A DNA stretch of 64,000 bases from Streptomyces lichenis (GTDB lineage Bacteria > Actinomycetota > Actinomycetes > Streptomycetales > Streptomycetaceae), in contig NZ_JALPTH010000008.1 of NCBI RefSeq assembly GCF_023218175.1, positions 62,001 through 126,000 of the forward strand. The letters are read 5' to 3'. The notes beneath the pieces are model-generated. The model did not search any database and had not been told where the DNA came from. It saw nothing but the letters and a program-made list of their open reading frames with translations. The position numbers and the translations under genes are program-made. Below, in pieces: positions 18,698-27,356 of this stretch (positions are counted from its first letter, which is position 1; the number at the start of each line of letters is the position of its first letter).

Positions 18698-19825
18698 TCA
18701 CTCCGCCCTGCGGTGCACCCGGGCCACCCAGTCCGCCGGGGCGGCGATCTCCGCCTTGGTGGGCAGGGTGTTCGGCGAGGTCCACACCCGGTTGAAGCCG
18801 TCCATGCCGACCTGGTCCACCACGGCCCGGACGAACCGCTCGCCGTCCCGGTACTGGCGGAGCTTGGCGTCCAGCCCGAGCAGTTTGCGCAGCGCCAGGT
18901 CGAGCCGGGAGGCGCCGCGAGCCCGGCGCTGCTGGAACTTCTCGCGGATCTCCGCGACCGAGGGGACGACCTGGGGGCCGACGCCGTCCATCACGTAGTC
19001 GGCGTGCCCCTCCAGCAGCGACATCACGGCGGTCAGCCGGCCGAGGACCTCGCGCTGCTCGGGCGTCTGGACCAGTTCGACCAGCGAGCGGCCGTCCTCG
19101 TCCCGCTCGCCCTCGGGGCGGGCCCCGGCCAGCGCCTGGGCGGCCTCGCGCAGCCGCTCCAGCACGGTGGCGGGGTCCATGTCGGTGGCGGCCAGGAACG
19201 ACTGGATCTCGTTCTTCAGGTGGTCGCGCAGCCAGGGCACCCCGGCGAACTGGGTGCGGTGGGTCTCCTCGTGCAGGCAGACCCAGAGCCGGAAGTCGTG
19301 CGGGTCGGCGTCCAGCTCGCGCTCGACATGGACGATGTTGGGCGCCACGAGCAGCAGCCGGCCGCCGCCCTTGGCTCCGGCGGGCAGTTCGCGGGTGGCC
19401 GGGGCGAAGGTCTCGTACTGGCCGAGGACCCGGGAGGACAGGAAGGACAGCAGCATGCCCAGCTCGACGCCGGTCACCTTGCCGCCGACCGCGCCGAGCA
19501 CGGCGCCGCCGGGTGAGCCGGAGCGGCGTTCGCGCATCTTCTCCAGCATCGGGCTGAGCAGTTCGCGGAAGCCGGCGACATTGGCCTTGACCCAGCCGGC
19601 CCGGTCGACGACCAGGACGGGGGTGTCCTCCGGCTCGTGTCCTTCGGGGATCATCCGGGTGAACGCCCGGACGTGCTCCTCGGACGCCTTGGCGTGCCGC
19701 CGCAGCTCCGCGACGACCGCGCGCGCCTCGTCGCGGGTCACTTCCGGCCCTGGGCGTACCAGTCGGGTCGCGGTCGAGACCGCGAGGTTCCAGTCGACCA
19801 TCTCGGCACCACCGATGCTCGTCAT
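18698..19825 (-). CDS. Zinc-dependent metalloprotease, DUF2342 / F420-biosynthesis-associated family
   Basis: A 375-residue soluble protein with an HEETH motif at 185-189, matching HExxH zinc peptidases. It begins MVDWNLAVSTATRLVRPGPEV within the first 30 residues, and has the VLVVDRAGWVKANVAGFRELL and GHADYVMDG segments typical of the actinobacterial DUF2342 family, often called coenzyme F420 biosynthesis-associated. The biological substrate is unknown. It lies between dacB and tilS on the same strand, a conserved actinobacterial position. Confidence 0.85.
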   Translation of the reverse strand: MTSIGGAEMVDWNLAVSTATRLVRPGPEVTRDEARAVVAELRRHAKASEEHVRAFTRMIPEGHEPEDTPVLVVDRAGWVKANVAGFRELLSPMLEKMRERRSGSPGGAVLGAVGGKVTGVELGMLLSFLSSRVLGQYETFAPATRELPAGAKGGGRLLLVAPNIVHVERELDADPHDFRLWVCLHEETHRTQFAGVPWLRDHLKNEIQSFLAATDMDPATVLERLREAAQALAGARPEGERDEDGRSLVELVQTPEQREVLGRLTAVMSLLEGHADYVMDGVGPQVVPSVAEIREKFQQRRARGASRLDLALRKLLGLDAKLRQYRDGERFVRAVVDQVGMDGFNRVWTSPNTLPTKAEIAAPADWVARVHRRAE

Positions 19826-20346
19826 GCGTCAACCGTACGTGCTCGGACGCGATCCGGGAGAGGGACGAGGACGGGCGGGAGGCCGAAGCGGCGGTGGCCG
19901 AAAGCGGCCACCCGGACCGGAACGGCCGCCTCCGCACCTCTTGGTGAGTACGAGGCGGTGACCGGCCGTCCGGCGGAGGCGGGCCCGCCCGGTGCGCGCG
20001 GGCCTTCCGGGGCGGGCCGGGGGCGACCGGCGACCGAGGCCGCACCGGCGGCGCACGCGGGCCTCCCGGCGTAGGCGGATCGTCGGGGCGGGGCGACCGA
20101 GCCCGCACCGGCCGCCACACCCGGCTGCCCGGCCACACCCGGCTGCCCGGCCGCACGCGGCGCCCCGCCGCACCGGTGGCACATCCGACGTGTCCGGCTG
20201 TACGCGGGCGCCCAGCCGCACCGGCGGCCACCCGGCGTCGCCCGGCGCCGGACCGGAACCGGCGGCCGTCCGGCGGAGGCGGGCCCGCCCGGTGCGCGCG
20301 GACCTTCCGGGGCGGGCCGTACCCGTGAACCGGCCCCGCATCGGCC
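19826..20346. repeat. Repeat-rich gap with a 57-bp direct repeat 300 bp apart
   Basis: A 57-bp sequence at 19963-20019 recurs at 20263-20319 with one mismatch (20002 against 20302), offset exactly 300 bp. Between the copies lies an 18-bp tandem repeat, CCACACCCGGCTGCCCGG, at 20115-20132 and 20133-20150, and many CACCGGCGGC-like fragments. A minus-strand ORF of 170 codons spans the gap and repeats an RTGRARLRRTA segment because 300 is a multiple of three. It is Arg/Gly/Pro-rich and I do not consider it a gene. Confidence 0.7.
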
Positions 20347-21888
20347 TCAGCGGGTCAGGGCGGTCGCCAGCTCGTCCAGGGCGGTCTGGGCGGCTTCCGG
20401 GGCCGGGGTGCCGTCGACCAGGAAGGCGAAGGCCAGCAGACGGCCGTCCGGGGTGGCCACCGTTCCGGCGAGGGCGTTGACGCCGCTCAGGGTGCCGGTC
20501 TTGGCGCGGACCAGCCCGGCGCCGGACGAGACGCCGGACGAGACGCCGGACGGGGAGTCGGCGAAGCGGCCGGCCAGGGTGCCGCTGAAGCCGCCGACCG
20601 GCAGTCCGGTGAGGGCGGGGCGCAGTCCGGGGCGGCCGGAGTCGGCGGCGAGGGCGAGCAGGGCGGTGAGGGTGGCCGGGGTGAGCCGGTCGGCCCGGTC
20701 CAGCCCGCTCGCGTCGGCGAACCGGGTGCCCTTCAGCGGTACGTCGAGCTTGCGCAGCTCCGCAACGGTGGCGCGGCCGGCGCCGGCGAAGCTCGCGGGC
20801 TGGTCGTGGGCGAGGGCGGTCTGCCGGGCCAGTGCCTCGGCGAGGTCGTTGTCGCTGTCGGTGAGGGTCCGTTCGACCAGCGCGGAGAGCGGGGCGGAGA
20901 GGGTACGGGCGACCTGGTCGGCCTTCCGGGGGGCGCGGGCGGGCCGGGGGGCCTCCTCGGCGGTCACGCCCTCGGCCTTGAGCAGGGCGGCGAAGGCGCG
21001 GGCGGTGTCCCCGGCGGGGTCGGCCGAGCGGGGGGTGGGCCCCGTGGCGGGGCCGCTGCCCCGGGCCTCACTGGTCATCAGGGCGGTGACCGGGGCGAGG
21101 TTGTCGTTGACGCCGATCGGGTGCCGTACGGGGCCGGTGTAGAGGGAGGTGTCGTAGCCGAGCCGGACCTTCCCCGCGCCCCGGTCGCGCAGGGTGCGGG
21201 CGGTGTCCCGGGCGAGGGCCCGCAGCCGCCGCTCGTCCAGGGTGGGGTCGCCGCCGCCGACCAGGGTGAGGCGGCGGGCGTCGGCGGGGTCGGCGACCAC
21301 GGTGGTGGGGATGCGGTGGTGGGGGCCGAGGGCGGAGAGCGCGGCGACCGAGGTGGCGATCTTGATGGTGGACGCGGGAGTCATGGGCGTGCCCGCGCCC
21401 TTGCCGTACAGCACCTTGCCGGTGCTCGCATCCACCACGGAGGCGGTGCGCCGGGCGCCGAGCGCGTCGGCGGCCAGCAGCGGGTCCAGCCGCTTGGCGA
21501 GCGCGGCGGGCGCGGGGGCGGCGGCCTTGGCGGCGGAGCCGCTGCCGAGGGCGGTCAGTACGCCGGCGGCGCTGGGCGCCGGTACGGGCTGGGGGCGGCC
21601 GGGCAGGGCGCCCCCGGGCCGCCCGGAGTCCGGCCCGCCGGACGCCGCACCATCACCCGTGTCCGTTTCACCCCCCGAGTCCGATTCGCCGGGCTCGGGG
21701 GCGGTGGCGCCGGGGCGGTCGGGGCCGTGATCTGCGCCACCCGGCAGGAGGCGGGCGGTCGCCGCGGTCCGCTCGGCCGTACGCTGACCCGAGTCCCAGG
21801 GGCCGGCCAGGGCAGCAGCTCCGGCCGCCAGGACCAGACCGAGCGCCGCGGACCCCGCGGTGAGCCGCAGCACCTTCGGCTCCAGCAC
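20347..21888 (-). CDS. dacB: D-alanyl-D-alanine carboxypeptidase/endopeptidase (PBP4 class, S13)
   Basis: Trims or opens peptidoglycan peptide side chains outside the membrane; about 513 residues. An N-terminal hydrophobic segment (about 8-28) acts as signal or anchor and is followed by a low-complexity linker of about 100 residues. The serine-transferase motifs are STIK (about 173-176), SDN in LTDSDNDLAEAL, and KTG in VRAKTGTLSG. The start GTG at 21888 has AAAGGGG upstream; a start at 21933 would put a charged leader before the hydrophobic segment. Close to the C-terminus a short DET/PSG repeat is encoded by a 15-bp duplication. Confidence 0.92.
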   Translation of the reverse strand: MLEPKVLRLTAGSAALGLVLAAGAAALAGPWDSGQRTAERTAATARLLPGGADHGPDRPGATAPEPGESDSGGETDTGDGAASGGPDSGRPGGALPGRPQPVPAPSAAGVLTALGSGSAAKAAAPAPAALAKRLDPLLAADALGARRTASVVDASTGKVLYGKGAGTPMTPASTIKIATSVAALSALGPHHRIPTTVVADPADARRLTLVGGGDPTLDERRLRALARDTARTLRDRGAGKVRLGYDTSLYTGPVRHPIGVNDNLAPVTALMTSEARGSGPATGPTPRSADPAGDTARAFAALLKAEGVTAEEAPRPARAPRKADQVARTLSAPLSALVERTLTDSDNDLAEALARQTALAHDQPASFAGAGRATVAELRKLDVPLKGTRFADASGLDRADRLTPATLTALLALAADSGRPGLRPALTGLPVGGFSGTLAGRFADSPSGVSSGVSSGAGLVRAKTGTLSGVNALAGTVATPDGRLLAFAFLVDGTPAPEAAQTALDELATALTR

Positions 21889-22047
21889 GGCTGACCAGCC
21901 CCTTTCGCGAGCACACGTTTGCGTAAGGGACACTTAACCACCGAGCTGTGCCGCGAGCACGGCACCCCCGGGCAGCACGGCGGTCCGAATCGGCCGGGGG
22001 CGCCGCCGAGGCGCGGCGTCACCGTCGTTTTGTCCTGTGCTGATCTT

Positions 22048-22555
22048 GGAGGAACCACCCGTGGAGTTCGACGTCACCATCGAGATCCCGAAGGGGTCGC
22101 GGAACAAGTACGAGGTGGACCACGAGACCGGCCGCATCCGGCTGGACCGCCGCCTGTTCACGTCCACCAGCTACCCGGCCGACTACGGCTTCATCGAGAA
22201 CACCCTCGGTGAGGACGGCGACCCGCTGGACGCCCTGGTGATCCTGGACGAGCCGACCTTCCCGGGCTGCCTGATCAAGTGCCGCGCCATCGGCATGTTC
22301 CGGATGACCGACGAGGCGGGCGGCGACGACAAGCTGCTCTGCGTCCCGGCGTCCGACCCGCGCGTGGAGCACCTGCGGGACATCCACCACGTGTCGGAGT
22401 TCGACCGCCTGGAGATCCAGCACTTCTTCGAGGTCTACAAGGACCTGGAGCCCGGCAAGTCCGTCGAGGGCGCCGACTGGGTCGGCCGCGCCGAGGCCGA
22501 GGCCGAGATCGAGAACTCGTACAAGCGCCTGGCCCAGCAGGGCGACAAGCACTGA
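22048..22555 (+). CDS. ppa: Inorganic pyrophosphatase (CDS from 22061)
   Basis: Hydrolyses pyrophosphate in the cytoplasm and so pulls biosynthetic reactions forward. The protein is 164 residues from a GTG at 22061; the interval given includes the strong GGAGG ribosome binding site at 22048-22052. It shows the family I motifs [13 protein letters not shown], the YPADYGFI segment, the metal-binding [11 protein letters not shown], and [14 protein letters not shown]. It is transcribed away from dacB with a 172-bp shared upstream region. Confidence 0.96.
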
Positions 22556-22594
22556 CGCAACCGGCCGCCGAGCACTGAGCCCGGCCCCTTGCGC

Positions 22595-22648
22595 CGAACG
22601 GGCGGCGCACCTGTTCTCTCCTACGGAGACCGGTGCGCCGCCCGTTCG
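22595..22648 (+). terminator. ppa terminator
   Basis: Perfect 17-bp stem (22595-22611 with 22632-22648, CGAACGGGCGGCGCACC and its complement) with a 20-base loop, 40 bp after the ppa stop. Confidence 0.88.
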
Positions 22649-22674
22649 CGTAGGCGCAGGGCAGCCGGGCAAGC

Positions 22675-22800
22675 TCAGCGGCTCCGGCGACGAGCGTCCC
22701 GGTAGTACGCGAGTGCCGCCAGAGTGTCGTCCAACGGGGCGGCCAAGCCGCCGGTGTGCGCGGGACAGGCGTACACATCCCGGCCCCCGCTCACCGCCAC
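22675..22800 (-). pseudogene. Possible 3' remnant of a small hypothetical gene
   Basis: The minus strand encodes a plausible protein end, VYACPAHTGGLAAPLDDTL and YYRDARRRSR, similar to small unknown proteins I associate with Streptomyces regulator loci. Upstream of about 22800 the frame runs through the opposite-strand remnant of a regulator, so only the last 40 or so codons look genuine. It could be the end of a gene truncated by the same rearrangement that cut its neighbours. Low certainty. Confidence 0.35.
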
Positions 22801-22998
22801 GACGGGCAGCCGGAGCGCGCCTGCGACTACGCCCGCGAGGCGCTCGACCTGCTGGAGATCACCTGGTACGCCACCGGCATGGAGCGAGTCCGCGACGTAC
22901 GGCGCGCCCTCACGCCGTGGCAGCACGAGCGCTGCGTACGCGGCCTCGACGACCAGCTGTGCCGCTGGAGCACCGCGGTCAGCGCGCTCGGGCGTTGA
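22801..22998 (+). pseudogene. 3' remnant of a TPR-type transcriptional regulator
   Basis: About 65 codons ending in WSTAVSALGR then stop. The sequence ERACDYAREALDLLE, TGMERVRDVRRAL and WQHERCVRGLDDQL is typical of the last tetratricopeptide-like helices of Streptomyces XRE-type regulators of 400 or more residues. No helix-turn-helix or earlier TPR region is present upstream, where an unrelated minus-strand remnant begins. It is therefore a truncated gene end. It overlaps the last 20 bp of the convergent HAD remnant. Confidence 0.55.
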
Positions 22999-23374
22999 AG
23001 TCCGCTATCAGGCCGGGCAGTTCCGCCAGGGACTCGACCCGGAAGGTCGGCAGCTCCCTGGCCTCGGGGCTGTCCCACTGGATCGTGGCCCAGGGGGGCC
23101 GAGGTGGACGAGTGCGGTCGGCATTCCGGCGGCGACCGCCGGGGGGCGTCCGCGCGCCGCTGCCGCTCCGCGTACAAGTCGAAGCGGCGTACAAGTCGAA
23201 GCCGGGGCGGAACACCTGGAAGGCCTCGCGGTAGTCGCGGCCCTGGGCGATGACGGCGCCGAACAGGGCCGCGAAGGTGTGCCGGGGGACGCCGAGCCAG
23301 TCGGCCCAGGTGCCGTACTCCCGGGTCTCGTCCACCAGGCACTCGCCGACGTCGAACACCACCGCGCGGATCAT
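22979..23374 (-). pseudogene. Broken HAD-family hydrolase gene
   Basis: The first 63 codons from ATG at 23374 are a good HAD start (IRAVVFDVGECLVDET, with the nucleophile Asp, then GVPRHTFAALFG and REAFQVFRPGFDLYA). The core of roughly 130 residues is missing. What follows is the family C-terminus in two frames: AAGMPTALVHLGP in one, then PWATIQWDSPEAREL and TFRVESLAELPGLI in another, with the switch at a run of six C. A 16-bp sequence GCGTACAAGTCGAAGC is duplicated at 23170-23185 and 23187-23202 (17-bp period) at the deletion point. The gene has an internal deletion plus frameshifts and is very unlikely to be active. Confidence 0.75.
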
Positions 23375-23525
23375 GTGCTGATCGTAGGGGTGACGACCTG
23401 CCGCCCTGGTGGGGTGGTGGTTCGGGTGGGGCCTTGAAGGTGCCCATACTGGGCAGGCGGGCCTGGTGAGCCGGGTGCGTCTGGTGGGACGGGCAGGGAT
23501 TCGGACAGGAGTGGGGACGAGTACG

Positions 23526-25178
23526 GTGGCGCCGGAGTCGGACGGTCCCGAGGACCGTAAGCCGCAGTCGGACGAGGCACACAGCGCGTTCACACCGCCG
23601 CTGGGGGTGGAGCAGCCGCCGTTGCCGGAGCTGGACCAGCCGACGTCCGAGTTCGCGATGCCCAAGGGGTTCGCGGCGGAGCCGGCGGCGGTGGAGCCGG
23701 AGGGCTCGGCGTTCGCGGTGCCGGCGACGTACTCGGCGCGGCAGTCGCCGCCGGCCTTCACACCCGCGCAGGGCTTCCCCTCGCTGAAGCTGTCCCAGGA
23801 CGCGCCCTGGCAGGACCGGATGCGCACCATGCTGCGGATGCCGGTGAGCGAGCGCCCGGTGCCGGAGCCGGCGCAGAAGCAGGACGACGACACCGGGCCG
23901 GCCGTCCCGAGGGTGCTGGACCTGACCCTGCGTATCGGGGAGTTGCTGCTCGCGGGCGGCGAGGGCGCGGAGGACGTCGAGGCGGCGATGTTCGCGATCT
24001 GCCGCTCGTACGGTCTGGACCGGTGCGAGCCGACGGTCACGTTCACCTTGTTGTCGGTGACGCACCAGCCGTCGCTGGTGGACGATCCGGTGACGGCGAG
24101 CCGCACGGTGCGGCGGCGGGGCACCGACTACACGCGGCTGTCGGCCGTGTATCTGCTGGTCGCGGACATCAACTCGGCGGACCAGGAAGTGTCGCTGGAG
24201 GAGGCGTACCGGCGGCTGGCGGAGATCCGGCGCAACCGGCACCCCTATCCGGGGTGGGTGCTGACGGCGGCGGCCGGAGGGCTGGCCGGGTCGGCGTCGC
24301 TGCTGCTCGGCGGCGGGCTCGCGGTGTTCCTGATCGCCGCGGCCGGGGCGATGCTCGGCGACCGGCTGGCCTGGCTGGCGGCCGGGCGCGGGCTGCCGGA
24401 GTTCTACCAGTTCGCGGTGGCGGCCGCGCCCCCGGCGGCGCTGGGGGTGGGCGCGAGCCTGCTGCACGCAGGGCTCCAGCCCTCGGCGGTGATCACCGGT
24501 GGGCTGTTCGCGCTGATCCCGGGGCGGGCGCTGGTGGCGGCCGTGCAGGACGGGCTGACCGGGTTCTACATCACCGCGTCGGCACGGTTGCTGGAGGTCG
24601 GGTACTTCTTTGTCGCCATTGTGGTGGGGGTGCTGACGGTCTTGTACGGGGGTGTGCAGCTCGGCGCCACGCTGAACCCGGAGGGGGTGCTCAACAGCGA
24701 GGAGCGGCCGGTCATCCAGATCCTGGCGGCGGTGCTGCTGTCGGTGACCTTCGCCGTACTGCTCCAGCAGGAGCGGACCACGGTGCTGATCGTGGCCCTC
24801 AACGGCGGGATCGCCTGGGTGGTGTACGCCGCCATAGCGGTGACCGCGGGCGGCTCGTCGGTGATGGCGACGGCGACGGCGGCCGGGACGGTGGGTCTGT
24901 TCGGGCAGCTGATGGCCCGCTGGGAGCACACCTCCTCGCTGCCGTATGTGACGGCGGCGATCGGCCCGCTGCTGCCCGGTAGCGCCACCTACCTCGGCGT
25001 GCTGAACATCGCGCAGAACAACATGGACGACGGTTTCACCTCGCTGGCGCGGGCGGCCGCGCTGGCGCTGGCCATCGCGATCGGGGTGAACCTCGGGGGC
25101 GAGCTGGCGCGGTTGTTCATGCGCTCCCCGGCCTCGGCGGCGCTGCGCCGGGCGGCGAAGCGGACCAGGGGGTTCTGA
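23526..25178 (+). CDS. ThrE-family threonine/serine exporter-like membrane protein
   Basis: About 550 residues. The first 120 are charged and disordered (EDRKPQSDEAHSAFTPP), followed by a soluble domain with LTLRIGELLLAGGEGAEDVEAAMFAICRSYGL, the ThrE/DUF1212 start. About ten membrane helices from residue 230 onward make up the fused ThrE and ThrE_2-like halves. Corynebacterial ThrE exports threonine and serine; the substrate here is unproven. GTG at 23526 (VAPESDGP) is taken as start, since upstream sequence is unlike protein, but the ribosome binding site is not strong. Flanking genes on both sides are remnants while this gene is intact. Confidence 0.85.
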   Translation: MAPESDGPEDRKPQSDEAHSAFTPPLGVEQPPLPELDQPTSEFAMPKGFAAEPAAVEPEGSAFAVPATYSARQSPPAFTPAQGFPSLKLSQDAPWQDRMRTMLRMPVSERPVPEPAQKQDDDTGPAVPRVLDLTLRIGELLLAGGEGAEDVEAAMFAICRSYGLDRCEPTVTFTLLSVTHQPSLVDDPVTASRTVRRRGTDYTRLSAVYLLVADINSADQEVSLEEAYRRLAEIRRNRHPYPGWVLTAAAGGLAGSASLLLGGGLAVFLIAAAGAMLGDRLAWLAAGRGLPEFYQFAVAAAPPAALGVGASLLHAGLQPSAVITGGLFALIPGRALVAAVQDGLTGFYITASARLLEVGYFFVAIVVGVLTVLYGGVQLGATLNPEGVLNSEERPVIQILAAVLLSVTFAVLLQQERTTVLIVALNGGIAWVVYAAIAVTAGGSSVMATATAAGTVGLFGQLMARWEHTSSLPYVTAAIGPLLPGSATYLGVLNIAQNNMDDGFTSLARAAALALAIAIGVNLGGELARLFMRSPASAALRRAAKRTRGF

Positions 25179-25310
25179 CCCCTTCTCGTGGGCGGTATGC
25201 CCGATTTCGGGTTAAGGATGGGAGGGACGGGCCGCCCGGAAGCGGACGGTCGCGTTCCCCCCGCTCGCGCGTTCCCCCGACCCGCGCGCTCCCCCACCCG
25301 GAGGCCGCCC

Positions 25311-26106
25311 ATGCTGTCGCTGCCAGGTCTCTCGCTGTGGCCGCCCTCGCTGCTGGGGCCGATCGCGGGTGGAGTGGGGTACGGGGTGGCGGCAGGCGCG
25401 CGGGGCGCGGCGGAGGTGGCGGGGACGCTGCTCGGGGTCCCGCGGCGCGGGGTGGGGTGGCGGGAGGGGCGCTGCCATATCGCGGCGCACGGGCTGCACG
25501 GAGCGGGCGGCGCGCTGGTGGCCGCGCGGATCGAGGAGGCGTTGGAACGGCACCCGGGGGTGCACTGGGCTCGGGTCAACGGCCCGTCGGAGCGGGTGAT
25601 CGTGGCGGTGGCCTCGCCCCCGCCGTCCGAGCGGGAGCTGATCGCCCTGGTCACGCGGGCGGAGGGGGAGCTTCCGGAGGAGGACGAGGGGGAGCCGGAG
25701 CCGTATCACCCGAGTGAGGGGCCGAGGACCCGGCACTCCCTGCCCGCGCTGGCCGCCGACTCGGTGGCGCTGGGCATGACCGCCGTACGCCGGCTGGCGC
25801 CGTGGCTGCGACTGGCGCCGGAGGTGGCCGGGCTCGCCGGGGTGCCGCACCACCATCCGGCGCTGCGGCGGATGGCCGCCGGGGTCGGCGGCGCCGAGCA
25901 GGCCGAGTCGCTGCTGCCGGTGGTGCACGCCCTCGCCCAGGGCGTCGCGACCCGGGGCGGCGGGCTGGTGCTGGACGTCACCGAGCGGGTGGCCCAGTGG
26001 CGGGAGGCGAGCGCCGAGCGGGCGGCCTCGGAGGAGGCGGAACCGCGCCTGGTGGCGGGCCCGGAGCACGCGGCGGCCGACCCGGTGGTGGCCGAGCGGC
26101 CGCCTA
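25311..26106 (+). pseudogene. 5' fragment of a CtpI-like cation-transporting P-type ATPase gene
   Basis: Starts at ATG 25311 behind a good GGAGG site and encodes MLSLPGLSLWPPS, then an HMA-like region (GREGRCHIAAHGLHGAG-like, RIEEALERHPGVHWARVNGPSERV) and QAESLLPVVHALAQGV. This is the N-terminal part of the very large (about 1500-residue) actinobacterial P-type ATPases related to CtpI. After about 265 codons, near VVAERP, similarity stops and the frame runs antisense through the dedA gene to 26390. No DKTGT phosphorylation site or membrane domain is present, so the gene is truncated by a large deletion whose junction is just before dedA. Confidence 0.65.
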
Positions 26107-26110
26107 CCGC

Positions 26111-26821
26111 CTACCGCTTGGCGTGGCGGCCGCGCCCGCCGGACGGGGGCGGGACGGAGCCGGGGTCGGCCGCGCCCGCGGTCCCGGCCGCCTCGGCCTT
26201 GCGGTTCTGCGAGCGGGCGCGCAGGAACTCGATGATGATCGGCACCACCGAGATCAGCACGATCAGGATGAGGATCGCCTCGATGTGCCGGTGCACGAAC
26301 TCGACCTTGCCGAGCGAGGCGCCCAGCAGGGTCACGCCCGCGCCCCAGAGCAGACCGCCGATGACGTTGAAGGTGATGAACGAGCGGTAGTTCATCCGGC
26401 TCACGCCCGCGATGATCGGGGTGAAGGTCCGCACGATCGGCACGAAGCGGGCCAGGATCAGCGACTTCGGGCCGTGCTTCTCGAAGAAGACATGCGCCTT
26501 CTCCACGTTCTCCTGCTTGAACAGCCTGGAGTCCGGCCGGCGGAACAGCGAGGGGCCGACCTTCCGGCCGAACAGATAGCCCACCTGGTCGCCGACGACC
26601 GCGGAGAGCACCACCAGGGCGCACACGATCCACAGCGGGGTGTCGAGCACCCCGGTGGTGACCAGCAGGCCCGTGGTGAACAGCAGCGAGTCCCCGGGCA
26701 GGAAGAAGCCGATCAGCAGACCGGACTCGGCGAAGACGATGATCAGGACGCCGATCAGCCCGAAGGTCTCGATGAGGTAGTCCGGGTCCAGCCAGCTCGG
26801 TCCGAGCGCAAGCGTGTTCAC
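26111..26821 (-). CDS. DedA/SNARE-associated family membrane protein
   Basis: 236 residues with four or more membrane segments. The family core is visible: ESGLLIGFFLPGDSLLF, GDQVGYLFGRKVG, and the FxRFxPxxRT motif as ARFVPIVRTFTPIIAGVSRM. DedA proteins are implicated in undecaprenyl-phosphate recycling and membrane homeostasis. The C-terminal 30 residues are hydrophilic and Gly/Pro-rich. The stop lies at the break point of the truncated P-type ATPase on the opposite strand. Confidence 0.92.
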   Translation of the reverse strand: MNTLALGPSWLDPDYLIETFGLIGVLIIVFAESGLLIGFFLPGDSLLFTTGLLVTTGVLDTPLWIVCALVVLSAVVGDQVGYLFGRKVGPSLFRRPDSRLFKQENVEKAHVFFEKHGPKSLILARFVPIVRTFTPIIAGVSRMNYRSFITFNVIGGLLWGAGVTLLGASLGKVEFVHRHIEAILILIVLISVVPIIIEFLRARSQNRKAEAAGTAGAADPGSVPPPSGGRGRHAKR

Positions 26822-26851
26822 GAGTTCCGGGCTCCTGGTTCGATGGGCAGC

Positions 26852-26880
26852 GGGCGCCCGCCGGGTAAGGGCGGGCGCCC
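26852..26880 (-). terminator. tipA terminator
   Basis: Perfect 11-bp stem GGGCGCCCGCC / GGCGGGCGCCC with a 7-base loop, about 40 bp after the tipA stop; A/T bases follow on both sides of the stem. Confidence 0.75.
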
Positions 26881-26921
26881 CAAATTATCAACTGCCCGGC
26901 CGGGTGGACCCGCCCCGCAGG

Positions 26922-27356
26922 TCAGCCGCCGTGCCGGTCGGCGTTGGCGCCGATGGCCGCGGCCAGGTGCTCGGCGAAGCCGGGGTGCAGCGCGTCGTAG
27001 TGCGCCGTGAACCGCTGGTCGGCCACATACATCTCGCCCAGGCAGCGGTGCATCGTGTACGCGCAGTCGTAGAAGGTGTCGTGGAGGTGGCGGCGGTGCT
27101 CCTCGGCGAGGTCCATCGCCCGCTCCCCGGTCGGCGGCTCACCGGCCGCCAGCAGGGCCGCGTAGCGGGCGTTCCAGTCGTCCATCTCGCCCTTGATGCG
27201 CTGCCAGTCCGCCTTGGTGTGGCCGGCGGTGCGCTGCTGCGACTGGCGGTACGCCTCGGTGTCGCCCCAGCGCTGCTCCACCTCCTCCTGGTACTGCTCG
27301 GGGTCGTGCTCCCCGAAGACCTCGAACCGCTCCTCCGGTGTGAGGTTGATGCCCAA
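26922..27356 (-). other. tipA: Internal translation start producing TipAS
   Basis: Codon 110 of tipA is TTG (27354-27356), preceded by GGAGGCGAGGAAA, a strong ribosome binding site with a 6-base gap. Translation from here gives a 144-residue protein beginning at xGINLTPEERF, the exact size known for TipAS, the free drug-binding domain. The internal site is seen in the sequence; TipAS production is known for the family; use here is inference. Confidence 0.8.

Noticed and set aside
19829..20341. 170-codon ORF in the dacB-metalloprotease gap
   Set aside because: Composition is Arg/Gly/Pro/Ala only and it follows the DNA repeats; no start signal. Kept only as a repeat finding.
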